Below, piece by piece: positions 43,185 to 51,455 of a stretch of 61,215 bases of DNA. The notes beneath the pieces are model-generated. The model was not told where the DNA came from. It did no database searches and worked only from the letters and a program-made list of their open reading frames with translations. The position numbers and the translations under genes were made by a program. Within the stretch, counting starts at the first letter, position 1; the number at the start of each line of letters is the position of its first letter. Source of the stretch: Pseudomonadota bacterium (GTDB lineage: Bacteria; Pseudomonadota; Alphaproteobacteria; Sphingomonadales; SMXR01); the NCBI GenBank assembly GCA_022566895.1, contig JADFIA010000011.1, positions 1-61,215 on the forward strand, read 5' to 3'.

Positions 43185-44912
43185 ATGAAAAAAATCATCG
43201 CGAGTCTGATCGGCTTTTGGCTGGTCGTCGTGACCGCACCCGGGGCTTCGGCGACGGCCACCGAGGTGCTCGACAAAGTGAGCGAAGCGACCGGCGGCCT
43301 CGAGCGTTATCGAAGGCTCGAGGCGGTCTCTCTCGAACGGACGCTGACCGTCATGGCAAAGGCCGCTGGCCGGGCGATCGCCATGCGCCAGGAGGTGGTG
43401 CTGCCCGATCTGGTGCGGATTACGGTCAGAACCGACGATGGTGACCAGGTTTTGGAGCTCTCGAACGCCGGCGTGCGCGCCCGGGGCGCCGGCCAGAAGG
43501 AATATGTTGACGCCGAAAAAGGCAGTGCCGACTGGATCCGCTCTTTCATATGGCGCGATTGGTGGTTCGTTCTGGCACGTCGGGCTTGGCACGGGCTCGG
43601 CGAGGTGCGGATCAGGGCCGAGGACGATGTGAGCGAGAACGGAAAGACCTACGCGGTCATTCGCATCGCACCCCGAGATCTGGTTCCCTATCGGCTGTTC
43701 GTCGACCGCGCAACCTGGCTGCCCCACAAGCGCGTCTTCGAAGCGGCGGGCACGCCGGTCACCGACATTTTCAGCGATTATCGGGAATTTGACGGCCTGC
43801 TTTTGCCGACCCGCATCCTCTCTTATGCCGACGGCAAGCTGTCCGAGGACATACGCTATCAGACTTATAAGCCGAAGTTTATCGAGCGCCCGGCGAGCGT
43901 CGAGGCGCAGATCGAGGCGATCGTCAAGCGCACAATGGACGAAAAACATATTCCAGGTCTTGCCCTCGCGGTGATCGACAAGGGCGTCGTGCGGTTCGAC
44001 CGTGGTTACGGCTTTTCAAACCTGGAAGCGCAAATCGAGGCCGGGCCCGAAACCGTCTGGGCGATAGCTTCGGTGTCCAAGATTCTGGCCGGCACGGTGG
44101 CCATGCTTATGGTCGCCGACGGCCGTCTCGATCTGGACAAGACCCCGGCGGATTATATTGAAGGCCTGCCGGCAGCCGCCTCGCAGGTGACCTTGCGGCA
44201 GCTTTTTAGCCACACCCACGGAATCGAGGACCATTACCGCAGCAAAGCCTTCAAGAACCTGCCGGCCGAAGAACGCGAGGCCATGAGCCCCAGTCAAAAA
44301 CTCGCATGGTCGCTCAACAGGCCATTCGAGTTCGAACCGGGCCACGATTGGTCCTATTCGCTGGTCGGCTACGCGCTGGCCCAAAGAGTAATGGAGGCGG
44401 TCGAGGGCAAAGCCTACGAAGAGATCGCCAAGGAAAGGATCTTTGAGCCTCTGGGTCTTGGTGACAGCGCCTTCAGTGGCGTCAAGCGCCTGATCCCTGG
44501 TCCCCATCGGCTCAATTATGAATGGGTGGACGGAAAGCTGGTCAACCATATCAGTGATTTTGGACCCGAGACCTTTACGGCTGGCGGTGCCGATATGAGT
44601 GTGCGCGATATGGCAAAGCTTATTATCGCCTTGCGCTCAGGCCCGTTTCTGGCGCCCCGACTGCGCGACGAAATGTGGTCTGCGGTCGGCCAGGGGGTGC
44701 TTGACGATCCGTTTTACGGCATCGGCTGGTACGCTTACGTGACCTCGCGCGGCCGCTTTCATGTCGGACACGAGGGCGGCGGGTCGAGTTGGCTGATCTA
44801 TTATCCCAAGCAGGATCTCGGGGTCATAGCGCTTTCGAACATGTCGATGGCCCGTGCCGATTCCCTGCCTTACGAAATTGCTCGGGTGATTTTCGCCTCT
44901 CAGATCAGGTAG
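43185..44912 (+). CDS. Exported serine hydrolase (class C beta-lactamase family)
   Basis: This 575-residue protein has a signal peptide (I-I-A-S-L-I-G-F-W-L-V-V-V-T-A-P-G-A-S-A) and an N-terminal domain (about 25-230) resembling outer-membrane lipoprotein-sorting proteins. A beta-lactamase/esterase domain follows. The S-x-x-K motif is Ser296-V-S-Lys299, the Tyr motif is W-S-Y-S-L, and the KTG-equivalent is H-E-G-G-G. It is probably a periplasmic esterase or D-amino peptidase, not a resistance enzyme. The 3' end overlaps the convergent gene by 13 bp. Confidence 0.9.
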   Translation: MKKIIASLIGFWLVVVTAPGASATATEVLDKVSEATGGLERYRRLEAVSLERTLTVMAKAAGRAIAMRQEVVLPDLVRITVRTDDGDQVLELSNAGVRARGAGQKEYVDAEKGSADWIRSFIWRDWWFVLARRAWHGLGEVRIRAEDDVSENGKTYAVIRIAPRDLVPYRLFVDRATWLPHKRVFEAAGTPVTDIFSDYREFDGLLLPTRILSYADGKLSEDIRYQTYKPKFIERPASVEAQIEAIVKRTMDEKHIPGLALAVIDKGVVRFDRGYGFSNLEAQIEAGPETVWAIASVSKILAGTVAMLMVADGRLDLDKTPADYIEGLPAAASQVTLRQLFSHTHGIEDHYRSKAFKNLPAEEREAMSPSQKLAWSLNRPFEFEPGHDWSYSLVGYALAQRVMEAVEGKAYEEIAKERIFEPLGLGDSAFSGVKRLIPGPHRLNYEWVDGKLVNHISDFGPETFTAGGADMSVRDMAKLIIALRSGPFLAPRLRDEMWSAVGQGVLDDPFYGIGWYAYVTSRGRFHVGHEGGGSSWLIYYPKQDLGVIALSNMSMARADSLPYEIARVIFASQIR

Positions 44913-45730
44913 GCGGCGAGCCCCGAAAGCATTACCGCCACCAGGCCGAAGAGGATCTGCACGAAGGGCTCGAAGGCCGGCTTGGTGGGGAAATATTTCT
45001 GCGCCGCCGGCGAGGCGATAAAGGCCAGAAAGCTGAGGGCCACGGGAATTTTCAGGGCCGGGTCTGAGAAGATCATCAGGGTGGCCACGGCGACAAATCC
45101 AAGACCGGCAATAAATCCCGTCCCGGCTCCCCAGGGCAGGCGTTGGCGCGGCCAGTTGATCAGCCCGAAGGCGAGAATCGCCGCCGCCATTGCGGCCGCC
45201 GGTTCGTCCAGGGAATTGTCGCGCACCATCGCCGCCAGGGCCAGCGCACCCAGTCCGAGGGCGGCGCCCAGATGCGGCGCCAGTCCCTCGTCGCGGTCCT
45301 GCTCGAGCCTTTGCAGCACCCAGAAACCGCCGATTGTCAGGGCCCCGTAGATGATGGCGACGCTGGTCGTGAGTTTTTCGCCTTCGATCTCGTTGCCGAG
45401 CCAGAATACCAGCCCGAAGGGCAGCGCCACATGTATAAAGGTGACCGCGGATTCAGGCGGTTCCATCTCGTCCAGGATGGCGCCGGCCAGCATGGCGCCG
45501 ATTACCACCAGCCCCAACATATGGATGGCGTCCTCGACCGGCCAGCCGACGAAACCGTACCGCAAAAGAATGAAGGCCAGAAACCCGAGGCCGATTCCAA
45601 GACCGCCGTGCACCATGCCGCGCCACTCGCCGGCCAACAGGCGGACGATGCCACAGCCGGCCAGCGCCGCCAGAAACGGCAACAGCAGCGAGCGCAACAG
45701 GGGGTCGCCAAAATCGATCTGAAATTCCAT
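44900..45730 (-). CDS. Polytopic membrane protein of unknown function
   Basis: The 276-residue protein is almost wholly hydrophobic, with roughly nine or ten membrane segments separated by short loops, for example L-V-V-I-G-A-M-L-A-G-A-I-L-D-E-M-E-P-P-E and F-I-A-G-L-G-F-V-A-V-A-T-L-M-I-F. A conserved-looking G-N-E-I-E-G-E-K lies in mid-protein. I do not recognise a characterised family. It is a single gene between the serine hydrolase and the sRNA candidate. Confidence 0.8.
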   Translation of the reverse strand: MEFQIDFGDPLLRSLLLPFLAALAGCGIVRLLAGEWRGMVHGGLGIGLGFLAFILLRYGFVGWPVEDAIHMLGLVVIGAMLAGAILDEMEPPESAVTFIHVALPFGLVFWLGNEIEGEKLTTSVAIIYGALTIGGFWVLQRLEQDRDEGLAPHLGAALGLGALALAAMVRDNSLDEPAAAMAAAILAFGLINWPRQRLPWGAGTGFIAGLGFVAVATLMIFSDPALKIPVALSFLAFIASPAAQKYFPTKPAFEPFVQILFGLVAVMLSGLAAYLI

Positions 45731-45957
45731 CGTTGCCTCCAGGCCATCGGGTGTTTCTTCCCTACACGCAAAGTCAGCGGGTTGCCAAGCCGGTTTGCGC
45801 CCCAGGCGCCGCCGGGGCGGATTTGATTTTCTATTTCACGGCCGGTCGATCGCCGCAAGATCGCCCCTTGGGTGCCGTCCGAGGGCCAGGACGGCCAGGA
45901 ATTCCAGGGCCCCTGGACGGTCATTGAATCTTAATCATTAAGGATTACATATAAGAG
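45731..45957. other. Intergenic region upstream of the sRNA candidate
   Basis: No gene is visible in this stretch. It holds the 5' region of the minus-strand membrane protein, a GC-rich inverted repeat CCAGGGCCCCTGG near 45904-45916, and promoter-like boxes (TTGAAT at 45924-45929 and TATAAG at 45950-45955) that lead into the sRNA candidate. Confidence 0.6.
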
Positions 45958-46064
45958 TGTGCCGGAGATTGCCCCCCAAGTACTTCGGCACATAAATGCC
46001 CCTCGTGGGCGTTTCCTCCCTGAACTGCGGCCACACTGCCCCCGAGCGTGTGGCCGTTTTTTTT
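45958..46064 (+). ncRNA. Candidate orphan small RNA with three stem-loops
   Basis: An intrinsic terminator on the plus strand has no plus-strand gene upstream. The preceding about 105 nt fold into ordered hairpins: TGTGCCG/CGGCACA (45958-45964 with 45986-45992, loop containing CCCCCC), AAATGCCC/GGGCGTTT (45994-46001 with 46007-46014), and the terminator. Single-stranded CCTCCC (46015-46020) is anti-Shine-Dalgarno-like, as in several alphaproteobacterial sRNAs. A TATAAG box ends at 45955, just upstream. No known sRNA family is recognised. Confidence 0.6.
46028..46064 (+). terminator. Strong intrinsic terminator of the sRNA candidate
   Basis: CGGCCACAC (46028-46036) pairs perfectly with GTGTGGCCG (46048-46056) and is followed by eight T residues (46057-46064). 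On the minus strand no T-run follows the stem, so it is oriented for plus-strand transcription, away from the neighbouring genes. Confidence 0.9.
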
Positions 46065-46087
46065 GGCTTGGCCTGCGGCCGACCCGG

Positions 46088-47020
46088 CTATTCGGCAGCC
46101 AGCGGCAATTGACCCGCCAGGTCCAGGTGGCGCAGGCTTTGGGCCAGTTCCCCGAGGCATTCCTGGAGCCGCCGCGTACCCTCGGCCCGCAGCCGCCCGC
46201 TGGCCTCGTGCAGATAGAGCCGGCGGTTAATCTCGAGCTGGATTGCATGGCGAGCCTCGGCCGGCCGGCCGTGGGCCTCGGTGCAATAGCCGCCGGCGTA
46301 GGGTTGGTTGCGGATCACCCGGTAGCCGCGGTCGCGGAAATGACGGGCCATGGCCAGGCGCAATTCGGGCGCACAGCTGGACCCGAAGCGATCCCCCAAA
46401 ACGATATCCGGCTCGGCGCTCTGCGAGCCGTGGCGGCTGTTCAGCCCGTCATCGAGAATCGCCCGGTGCGACGGCATCGAATGGCAATCGATCAGAACCG
46501 CGAATCCGAAGCGCTCGGCGGCCCGGTCCATGAGCTCTTCAAGGGCGCGGTGATAGGGCACGTGCACCTCTTCGAGGCGGGCTTGCGCTACGGCAAAAGG
46601 CAGGCGACCGGCGAAGATCGGCCGACCGCTGGCGACCATCCTTGGCACCACCCCGAAGCCGGCCGCCACCCGGTCGGTCGGCCGGATGCTAAGATTGGCC
46701 GGAAGATCCTCGAACATCGCCGGGTCCAGCTCGTCCGCGGCCCGGTTGAGGTCCACATAGGCGCGTCCGTAGAGCGCTCTAAGGACCGGCAGGCCGGCCG
46801 CCGGCACAGCCTCGAGAAGCCGGTCCACATAGCCGTCCTCCGAGGCTCTTAAGGAGCGCCGGTCGAGGATCGAGGCCCGGCGCAGGGCCTGGGGGTAAAA
46901 GCGGCCGCTGTGCGGCGAGGCGAAGACAACCGGGCCTTCGAGCCTCCCGGGTTCGATGATCTCGAACGGCGGCCTGGCGGAGGTTTTTTCCTGGCGGCTT
47001 TTGCCCAGTCTTTTTATCAT
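46088..47020 (-). CDS. N-formylglutamate amidohydrolase
   Basis: The 310-residue protein belongs to the N-formylglutamate amidohydrolase family. It has F-A-S-P-H-S-G-R-F-Y-P, R-A-Y-V-D-L-N-R-A-A-D-E-L-D-P, V-L-I-D-C-H-S-M-P-S and Y-A-G-G-Y-C-T-E-A. The family releases formate from N-formylglutamate, the last step of one histidine-degradation route; no other hut genes are in the window, so it may serve general deformylation. ATG 47020 is preferred to TTG 47041. Confidence 0.9.
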   Translation of the reverse strand: MIKRLGKSRQEKTSARPPFEIIEPGRLEGPVVFASPHSGRFYPQALRRASILDRRSLRASEDGYVDRLLEAVPAAGLPVLRALYGRAYVDLNRAADELDPAMFEDLPANLSIRPTDRVAAGFGVVPRMVASGRPIFAGRLPFAVAQARLEEVHVPYHRALEELMDRAAERFGFAVLIDCHSMPSHRAILDDGLNSRHGSQSAEPDIVLGDRFGSSCAPELRLAMARHFRDRGYRVIRNQPYAGGYCTEAHGRPAEARHAIQLEINRRLYLHEASGRLRAEGTRRLQECLGELAQSLRHLDLAGQLPLAAE

Positions 47021-47203
47021 CTGCAAATCCTTGTGCCTCAAGGTAGATGGCTAGCAAGGCTGGTCCCCCACTGGCAAGCGATTTTCGATCAGCGGCCGAC
47101 CCTGCGGGCTGTATCGAGCGGCCAGGAATTTTCGTCTTGCACGACTGCCGCCAATCGCTATACATGGACCGCCTCGCCACGGCGTGGCATCCCCTTGCTT
47201 AAA

Positions 47204-47278
47204 GGGCGCGTAGCTCAGTGGGAGAGCACTTCGGTGACATCGAAGGGGTCGCTGGTTCAATCCCAGCCGCGCCCACCA
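47204..47278 (+). tRNA. tRNA-Val(GAC)
   Basis: A complete cloverleaf of 75 nt with encoded CCA: acceptor GGGCGCG (47204-47210) pairs with CGCGCCC (47268-47274), the D-arm is GCTCAGTGGGAGAGC, and the anticodon stem is CTTCG/CGAAG around loop GTGACAT, giving anticodon GAC. The T-arm is GCTGG-TTCAATC-CCAGC. It decodes GUC/GUU. Confidence 0.95.
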
Positions 47279-47405
47279 TTTCCTTTTTCCCAACTCCCCC
47301 CATCACTTGCGCGATCTGTGCATCTCGCCTATGTAGGTCCGAGCGGTATTCGGGGTCCCGCAACGCCCCTCGAAAAACAGATCAAATCGATCAGGCAGAC
47401 CGCCC

Positions 47406-48803
47406 ATGACCCAACCTCCGGCCCCGGTGAGCAATATTCTGGAGCGCATCGGCAACACGCCGATGCTCGAGCTGAAACGCATGGACACGGGCCCGTGCCA
47501 ACTGTTCGTCAAGCTCGAGAGCGAGAACCCGGCCGGCTCGGTCAAGGACCGCATGGCCATCGAGATGATCGAGGCGGCCGAGCGCCACGGCGATATCGCC
47601 CCCGGCGGCACCTTTATCGAAGCCACGGCCGGCAACACCGGGCTCGGCTTGGCCCTGGTGGCGGCCCAGAAGGGCTATAAGCTGGTCCTGGTGATCCCCG
47701 ACAAGATGAGCCAGGACAAGATCCTGCACCTGCGGGCCATGGGGGCCGAGGTCATCCTGACCCGCTCCGACGTCAAGAAAGGCCACCCGGAATATTACGC
47801 CGACATGGCCCAACGGCTGGCCACCGAGATTCCCAATTCCTTCTTCGTCGACCAGTTTTCGAACCCGGCCAATCCGGACGCCCACGAAGCCACCACGGCG
47901 CCGGAGATCTGGGAGCAGATGGAACACCAGGTCGACGCCATCTTCGTCGGCGTCGGCTCGGGCGGCACGATCACCGGGCTGGGGCGGTTTTTCAGGAAAC
48001 ACTCGCCCGGGACCAAGATCATCCTGGCCGATCCCGAGGGCTCGGTCCTGGCCGAGGCGGTGGCCACCGGCAGCCCGGCCAGCGAGGTCGGCTCGTGGGT
48101 CATCGAAGGCATCGGCGAAGACTATATCCCGCCGAATATGGATCTTTCGCTGATCGACGGCGCCTATGTGATCCCCGATGCCGAGGCGCTGGCGGTGATC
48201 CGCGAATTGCTGTTGAGGGAAGGAATATTGGCCGGCACCTCGACCGGCACGCTGCTCGGCGCCGCGCTGCGCTATTGCCGCGAGCAATCGGCGCCCAAAC
48301 GGGTCGTCACTTTTGTCGCCGATACCGGGAATAAATATCTCTCGAAGGCCTACAACGATTATTGGCTGATGGATCAGGGGCTCCTGAAGCGCGACGAAAA
48401 AGGCAATATCTACGATCTCATCTCGCGCCGTCACAAGGACCGCGGGGTGGTCGTGGCGCGGCCGGCGGATACGCTGCTGACGGCTTATAATCAGTTGAAA
48501 CTTTACGACGTCAGCCAGTTGCCGGTTCTCGGGGAGGACGGCAAGCTGGTCGGCCTCGTGGACGAAAACGTCATCCTCAAGGCGACCGCGCCGGGCATCG
48601 AAGGCTTCAAGGTGAGCGTCGCAGAGGCGATGCGCACCGACATCTCGGTCTTCGCGCCCTCGGCCCAACTCGACGAGATTCTGCCGGCCCTCGAAGGCGG
48701 TAACGTGGCGCTGATCACCGAAGGGGATGAATTTCTGGGCTTGATTTCACGCATCGACGTGCTCACGTATTTGCGCGGGCAATTACGCAAGGCCGAATCA
48801 TGA
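47406..48803 (+). CDS. Cystathionine beta-synthase
   Basis: The 465-residue PLP enzyme condenses serine (or O-acetylserine) with homocysteine to cystathionine. The Schiff-base Lys47 is in N-P-A-G-S-V-K-D-R-M; the substrate loop is T-A-G-N-T-G-L and the phosphate loop G-V-G-S-G-G-T-I-T-G. Two CBS domains occupy about 335-465 (V-V-A-R-P-A-D-T-L and V-A-E-A-M-R-T-D-I-S-V), so AdoMet or nucleotide regulation is possible. There is no N-terminal haem domain. Its stop overlaps the next gene's ATG. Confidence 0.94.
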   Translation: MTQPPAPVSNILERIGNTPMLELKRMDTGPCQLFVKLESENPAGSVKDRMAIEMIEAAERHGDIAPGGTFIEATAGNTGLGLALVAAQKGYKLVLVIPDKMSQDKILHLRAMGAEVILTRSDVKKGHPEYYADMAQRLATEIPNSFFVDQFSNPANPDAHEATTAPEIWEQMEHQVDAIFVGVGSGGTITGLGRFFRKHSPGTKIILADPEGSVLAEAVATGSPASEVGSWVIEGIGEDYIPPNMDLSLIDGAYVIPDAEALAVIRELLLREGILAGTSTGTLLGAALRYCREQSAPKRVVTFVADTGNKYLSKAYNDYWLMDQGLLKRDEKGNIYDLISRRHKDRGVVVARPADTLLTAYNQLKLYDVSQLPVLGEDGKLVGLVDENVILKATAPGIEGFKVSVAEAMRTDISVFAPSAQLDEILPALEGGNVALITEGDEFLGLISRIDVLTYLRGQLRKAES

Positions 48804-49975
48804 GCTATCCGAAAAAGCCGACAAAGAACCGGGCCGGCATGGCCACCCGCGCCATCCACGCCGGCCAGTCGCCTGATCCCTCCACCGGCGCCATCATGAC
48901 GCCGATTTACGCCACCTCGACCTACGTGCAAACCAGCCCCGGCGTCCATCAGGGCTACGAATATTCGCGCAGCCAGAACCCGACCCGCATGGCCTTCGAG
49001 CGCTGCATCGCCGATCTCGAGAGCGGCGCCGCCGGCTACGCCTTTGCTTCGGGCATGGCGGCTACGGCCACCATCCTGGAGCTTCTCGATTCGGGCGATC
49101 ACCTGGTGGCGCTCGACGATTTGTACGGCGGCACCTACCGCTTGTTCACCAATGTCCGCCAGCGCTCGTCGGGGCTGAAATTTACTTACGCCGATCTGAC
49201 CCGCCCCGAGGCGCTCGAAGAGGCGGTCACCGACCAGACCCGGATGATCTGGGTCGAGACGCCGTCCAATCCGCTGTTGCGGATCGTCGATCTCGAGGCG
49301 GTGGCCAAATTCGCCAAGCCACGCGGCATTCTGACCGTCTGTGATAATACCTTCGCCACCCCGGTGGCCCAGCGGCCGATCGAGTTCGGGATCGATATGG
49401 TGGTCCATTCGACGACCAAATATCTCAATGGTCATTCGGATATGATCGGCGGCGCCCTGGTGGTCGGCGAAAATCCGGAATTGCAGGAAAAACTGGCTTT
49501 CCTCCAGAACGCGGTCGGCGGCATCGCCGGACCGTTCGATTCCTTCCTGGCCCTAAGAGCGCTCAAGACGCTGCCCCTGCGCATGGAACGGCACGCCGAG
49601 AACGCGATGGCCGTGGCCCAGTGGCTCGAGGCCCACCCGAAGATCGAAAACCTGCTTTATCCCGGCTTGCCCTCGCACCCCCAGCACCAGCTGGCAAAGC
49701 GCCAGATGAGCAATTTCAGCGGCATCATCAGCCTCGAGATCAAGGGTGGGATTGAGCCGTCGCGACGTTTCCTCGAGCGCTGCCAGGTCTTTGCGCTGGC
49801 CGAGAGCCTGGGCGGGGTCGAAAGCCTGGTCGATCACCCGGCGATCATGACCCATGCCTCGGTGCCGCCCGAGGAACGGGCCAAGCTCGGCATTTCGGAC
49901 GGTCTGGTACGGCTTTCGGTGGGTATCGAGAACGTTGACGATCTGATCGCAGATCTGGATCAGGCGCTCAAATAG
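48800..49975 (+). CDS. Cystathionine gamma-lyase
   Basis: This 391-residue PLP enzyme of the Cys/Met metabolism family cleaves cystathionine to cysteine, ammonia and 2-oxobutyrate. Lys207 in V-V-H-S-T-T-K-Y-L-N-G-H-S-D is the PLP lysine, with Y-E-Y-S-R-S-Q-N-P-T-R and S-G-M-A-A-T. Family members include gamma-synthases; the ATGA overlap with a cystathionine beta-synthase favours the lyase and a reverse transsulfuration pathway. Confidence 0.92.
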   Translation: MSYPKKPTKNRAGMATRAIHAGQSPDPSTGAIMTPIYATSTYVQTSPGVHQGYEYSRSQNPTRMAFERCIADLESGAAGYAFASGMAATATILELLDSGDHLVALDDLYGGTYRLFTNVRQRSSGLKFTYADLTRPEALEEAVTDQTRMIWVETPSNPLLRIVDLEAVAKFAKPRGILTVCDNTFATPVAQRPIEFGIDMVVHSTTKYLNGHSDMIGGALVVGENPELQEKLAFLQNAVGGIAGPFDSFLALRALKTLPLRMERHAENAMAVAQWLEAHPKIENLLYPGLPSHPQHQLAKRQMSNFSGIISLEIKGGIEPSRRFLERCQVFALAESLGGVESLVDHPAIMTHASVPPEERAKLGISDGLVRLSVGIENVDDLIADLDQALK

Positions 49976-49984
49976 GCCGTCGCT

Positions 49985-50326
49985 TCAAGCGTCCTGGGTG
50001 GCCATCAGCGAAATCAGGAACAATCCTATAATCACCGCCGTGCCGATACCATTCTCGAACGAAATCTTGGGCGCCGTAATGTCGATGCTGCTGCTCCAGG
50101 TACCGAGCAGCGAGAGGAACTCGCCGATCACGTCAAAGGGCACCAGGGCGAGCATGGCCGCCAGGCCGGCCAGCGCCGAACCGGTGATCACCCCGGCCCG
50201 GATCAGATGACCGCGGCGCAAGGTGGAGATGACAGCCGCCGCAAAGTCCGGATTATCCTTGAGCGGCGGCAGCCGCTTTAACAGCGCCTCCAGGCGATCG
50301 CCTTTATGCGGCTTCGTGGTCATCAT
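49985..50326 (-). CDS. Small two-helix membrane protein coupled to sigma factor
   Basis: The 113-residue protein has a basic, charged N-terminus (M-M-T-T-K-P-H-K-G-D-R-L-E-A-L-L-K-R-L-P) and two membrane helices, G-V-I-T-G-S-A-L-A-G-L-A-A-M-L-A-L-V and A-V-I-I-G-L-F-L-I-S-L-M. ATG 50326 overlaps the stop of the ECF sigma gene, so expression is coupled. This is the usual place of an anti-sigma factor, but no HxxxCxxC zinc motif is present; the role is unproven. Confidence 0.78.
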   Translation of the reverse strand: MMTTKPHKGDRLEALLKRLPPLKDNPDFAAAVISTLRRGHLIRAGVITGSALAGLAAMLALVPFDVIGEFLSLLGTWSSSIDITAPKISFENGIGTAVIIGLFLISLMATQDA

Positions 50327-50865
50327 GAATTCGCTTCCGCCGGCCCGGTTATCAAAAGGGTTCGCAGCTTCACCTTGCCCCGATCGATATGCGACTTGAC
50401 CGTACCCAAAGGCCAGCCCAGGATCGCCGAGGCCTCGCTGTGGGTCAGGCCGTAGGTATAGCACATGGTGATTGCCGTCCGCTCCTCGCCGCGCAGGCTG
50501 GCCAAGGCCCTCTCGAGATCGATCGCCGCGGTTGGATCGCGCGGCGCCGTGGGCGGCAGTTCGGCCTCGTCGAGTGGCACTTCGGTAGCCTTGCCCGCTT
50601 TCCTCAAGTTTTGCAGGAAGGACCGATAGGCGATCTGGAACAGCCAGGACGAAAACTTGCCGTGACCGCCAAAGGTCTCGATCCGCCGGAAGGCGGTCAG
50701 AAACGTATCCTGTGCCAGATCATCGGCCAAGGCATGGTCTCCTTTCACCAGCCGCAACAAGAAACCGCGGACGGGCAACTGGTATTTCTCGACCAGCCGC
50801 CCGAACGCTTTCAAATTGCCGTCGGTCAGAACGGCTGCGAGATCTTGCTGGTCGGGATCGCCCAT
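50323..50865 (-). CDS. ECF-type RNA polymerase sigma factor
   Basis: The 180-residue protein has sigma region 2 (L-V-E-K-Y-Q-L-P-V-R-G-F, D-D-L-A-Q-D-T-F-L-T-A-F-R-R, S-S-W-L-F-Q-I-A) and region 4 (T-H-S-E-A-S-A-I-L-G-W-P-L-G-T-V-K-S-H-I). No region 3 lies between. It directs RNA polymerase to stress-type promoters; the regulon is unknown. It is followed, with overlap, by a small membrane protein. Confidence 0.94.
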   Translation of the reverse strand: MGDPDQQDLAAVLTDGNLKAFGRLVEKYQLPVRGFLLRLVKGDHALADDLAQDTFLTAFRRIETFGGHGKFSSWLFQIAYRSFLQNLRKAGKATEVPLDEAELPPTAPRDPTAAIDLERALASLRGEERTAITMCYTYGLTHSEASAILGWPLGTVKSHIDRGKVKLRTLLITGPAEANS

Positions 50866-50914
50866 AACTTTGCCATCGACAAGGCTCCATCATCGGCGCT
50901 GCCGCCATGACCGC

Positions 50915-51280
50915 CTAGTCTTCCTGGTCCGGATTTAATTTGTAGACCAGAAGATAGCCCAAACCAACAAACAAGGGAAACAGGGCGCCGCCGGCAATTT
51001 CCCTGAAGGCGTCGCCGTCGTCGACCAGGATGCCGAGGCCGATGGCCGCCAGACCGATGGCCGCGAAGATAATGCCGCGCCTGAGATCGGCCGAGCGATT
51101 GCGCACGCCGATGGCCAGTTTCTTCATGATATCTGGCGGCAGGTCCTTGCCGCTTTCGAGCGCCGTCTGCAGGGTTTGGCGCACGCCGTCCTTGGTCTTG
51201 TGGCCAAAGTAGAAATAAGCCACGATCACGCCGGCCGTGGCCAGCAAGGCTGTGATTGGGATCAATGCTTCGATGCCCAT
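50915..51280 (-). CDS. Small membrane protein of unknown function
   Basis: The 121-residue protein has three hydrophobic segments (I-T-A-L-L-A-T-A-G-V-I-V-A-Y-F-Y-F, G-I-I-F-A-A-I-G-L-A-A-I-G-L-G-I-L and A-L-F-P-L-F-V-G-L-G-Y-L-L). Between the first and second is the cytosolic stretch D-G-V-R-Q-T-L-Q-T-A-L-E-S-G-K-D-L-P-P-D. This resembles the DUF6249-type proteins often found beside ECF sigma genes. It lies 49 bp upstream of the sigma gene and may be co-transcribed. Confidence 0.8.
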   Translation of the reverse strand: MGIEALIPITALLATAGVIVAYFYFGHKTKDGVRQTLQTALESGKDLPPDIMKKLAIGVRNRSADLRRGIIFAAIGLAAIGLGILVDDGDAFREIAGGALFPLFVGLGYLLVYKLNPDQED

Positions 51281-51455
51281 TTTTTTATCCTCTTCAAGTT
51301 ATTCGGGGAGGGCGGTCTTGGCGCCGCGGTTTTCTCTCCCCGACGAAGTGCCTTTCGGACTTCGGTATAGGGTTGTTGTTTTTCGTTTCTTCACTCATTG
51401 GGATGCGCGGCGGGCGACTGTGGATGCAGGGGCGGTGCAAAAATCGTCGAAAGGT

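Noticed and set aside
43185-44912. Antibiotic-resistance beta-lactamase
   Set aside because: The SxxK fold is shared with esterases and peptidases; the N-terminal extra domain and the HEG-type motif argue against a resistance enzyme.
47279-47405. SAM-type riboswitch before cystathionine beta-synthase
   Set aside because: The short leader shows no conserved aptamer pattern or terminator-antiterminator pair.
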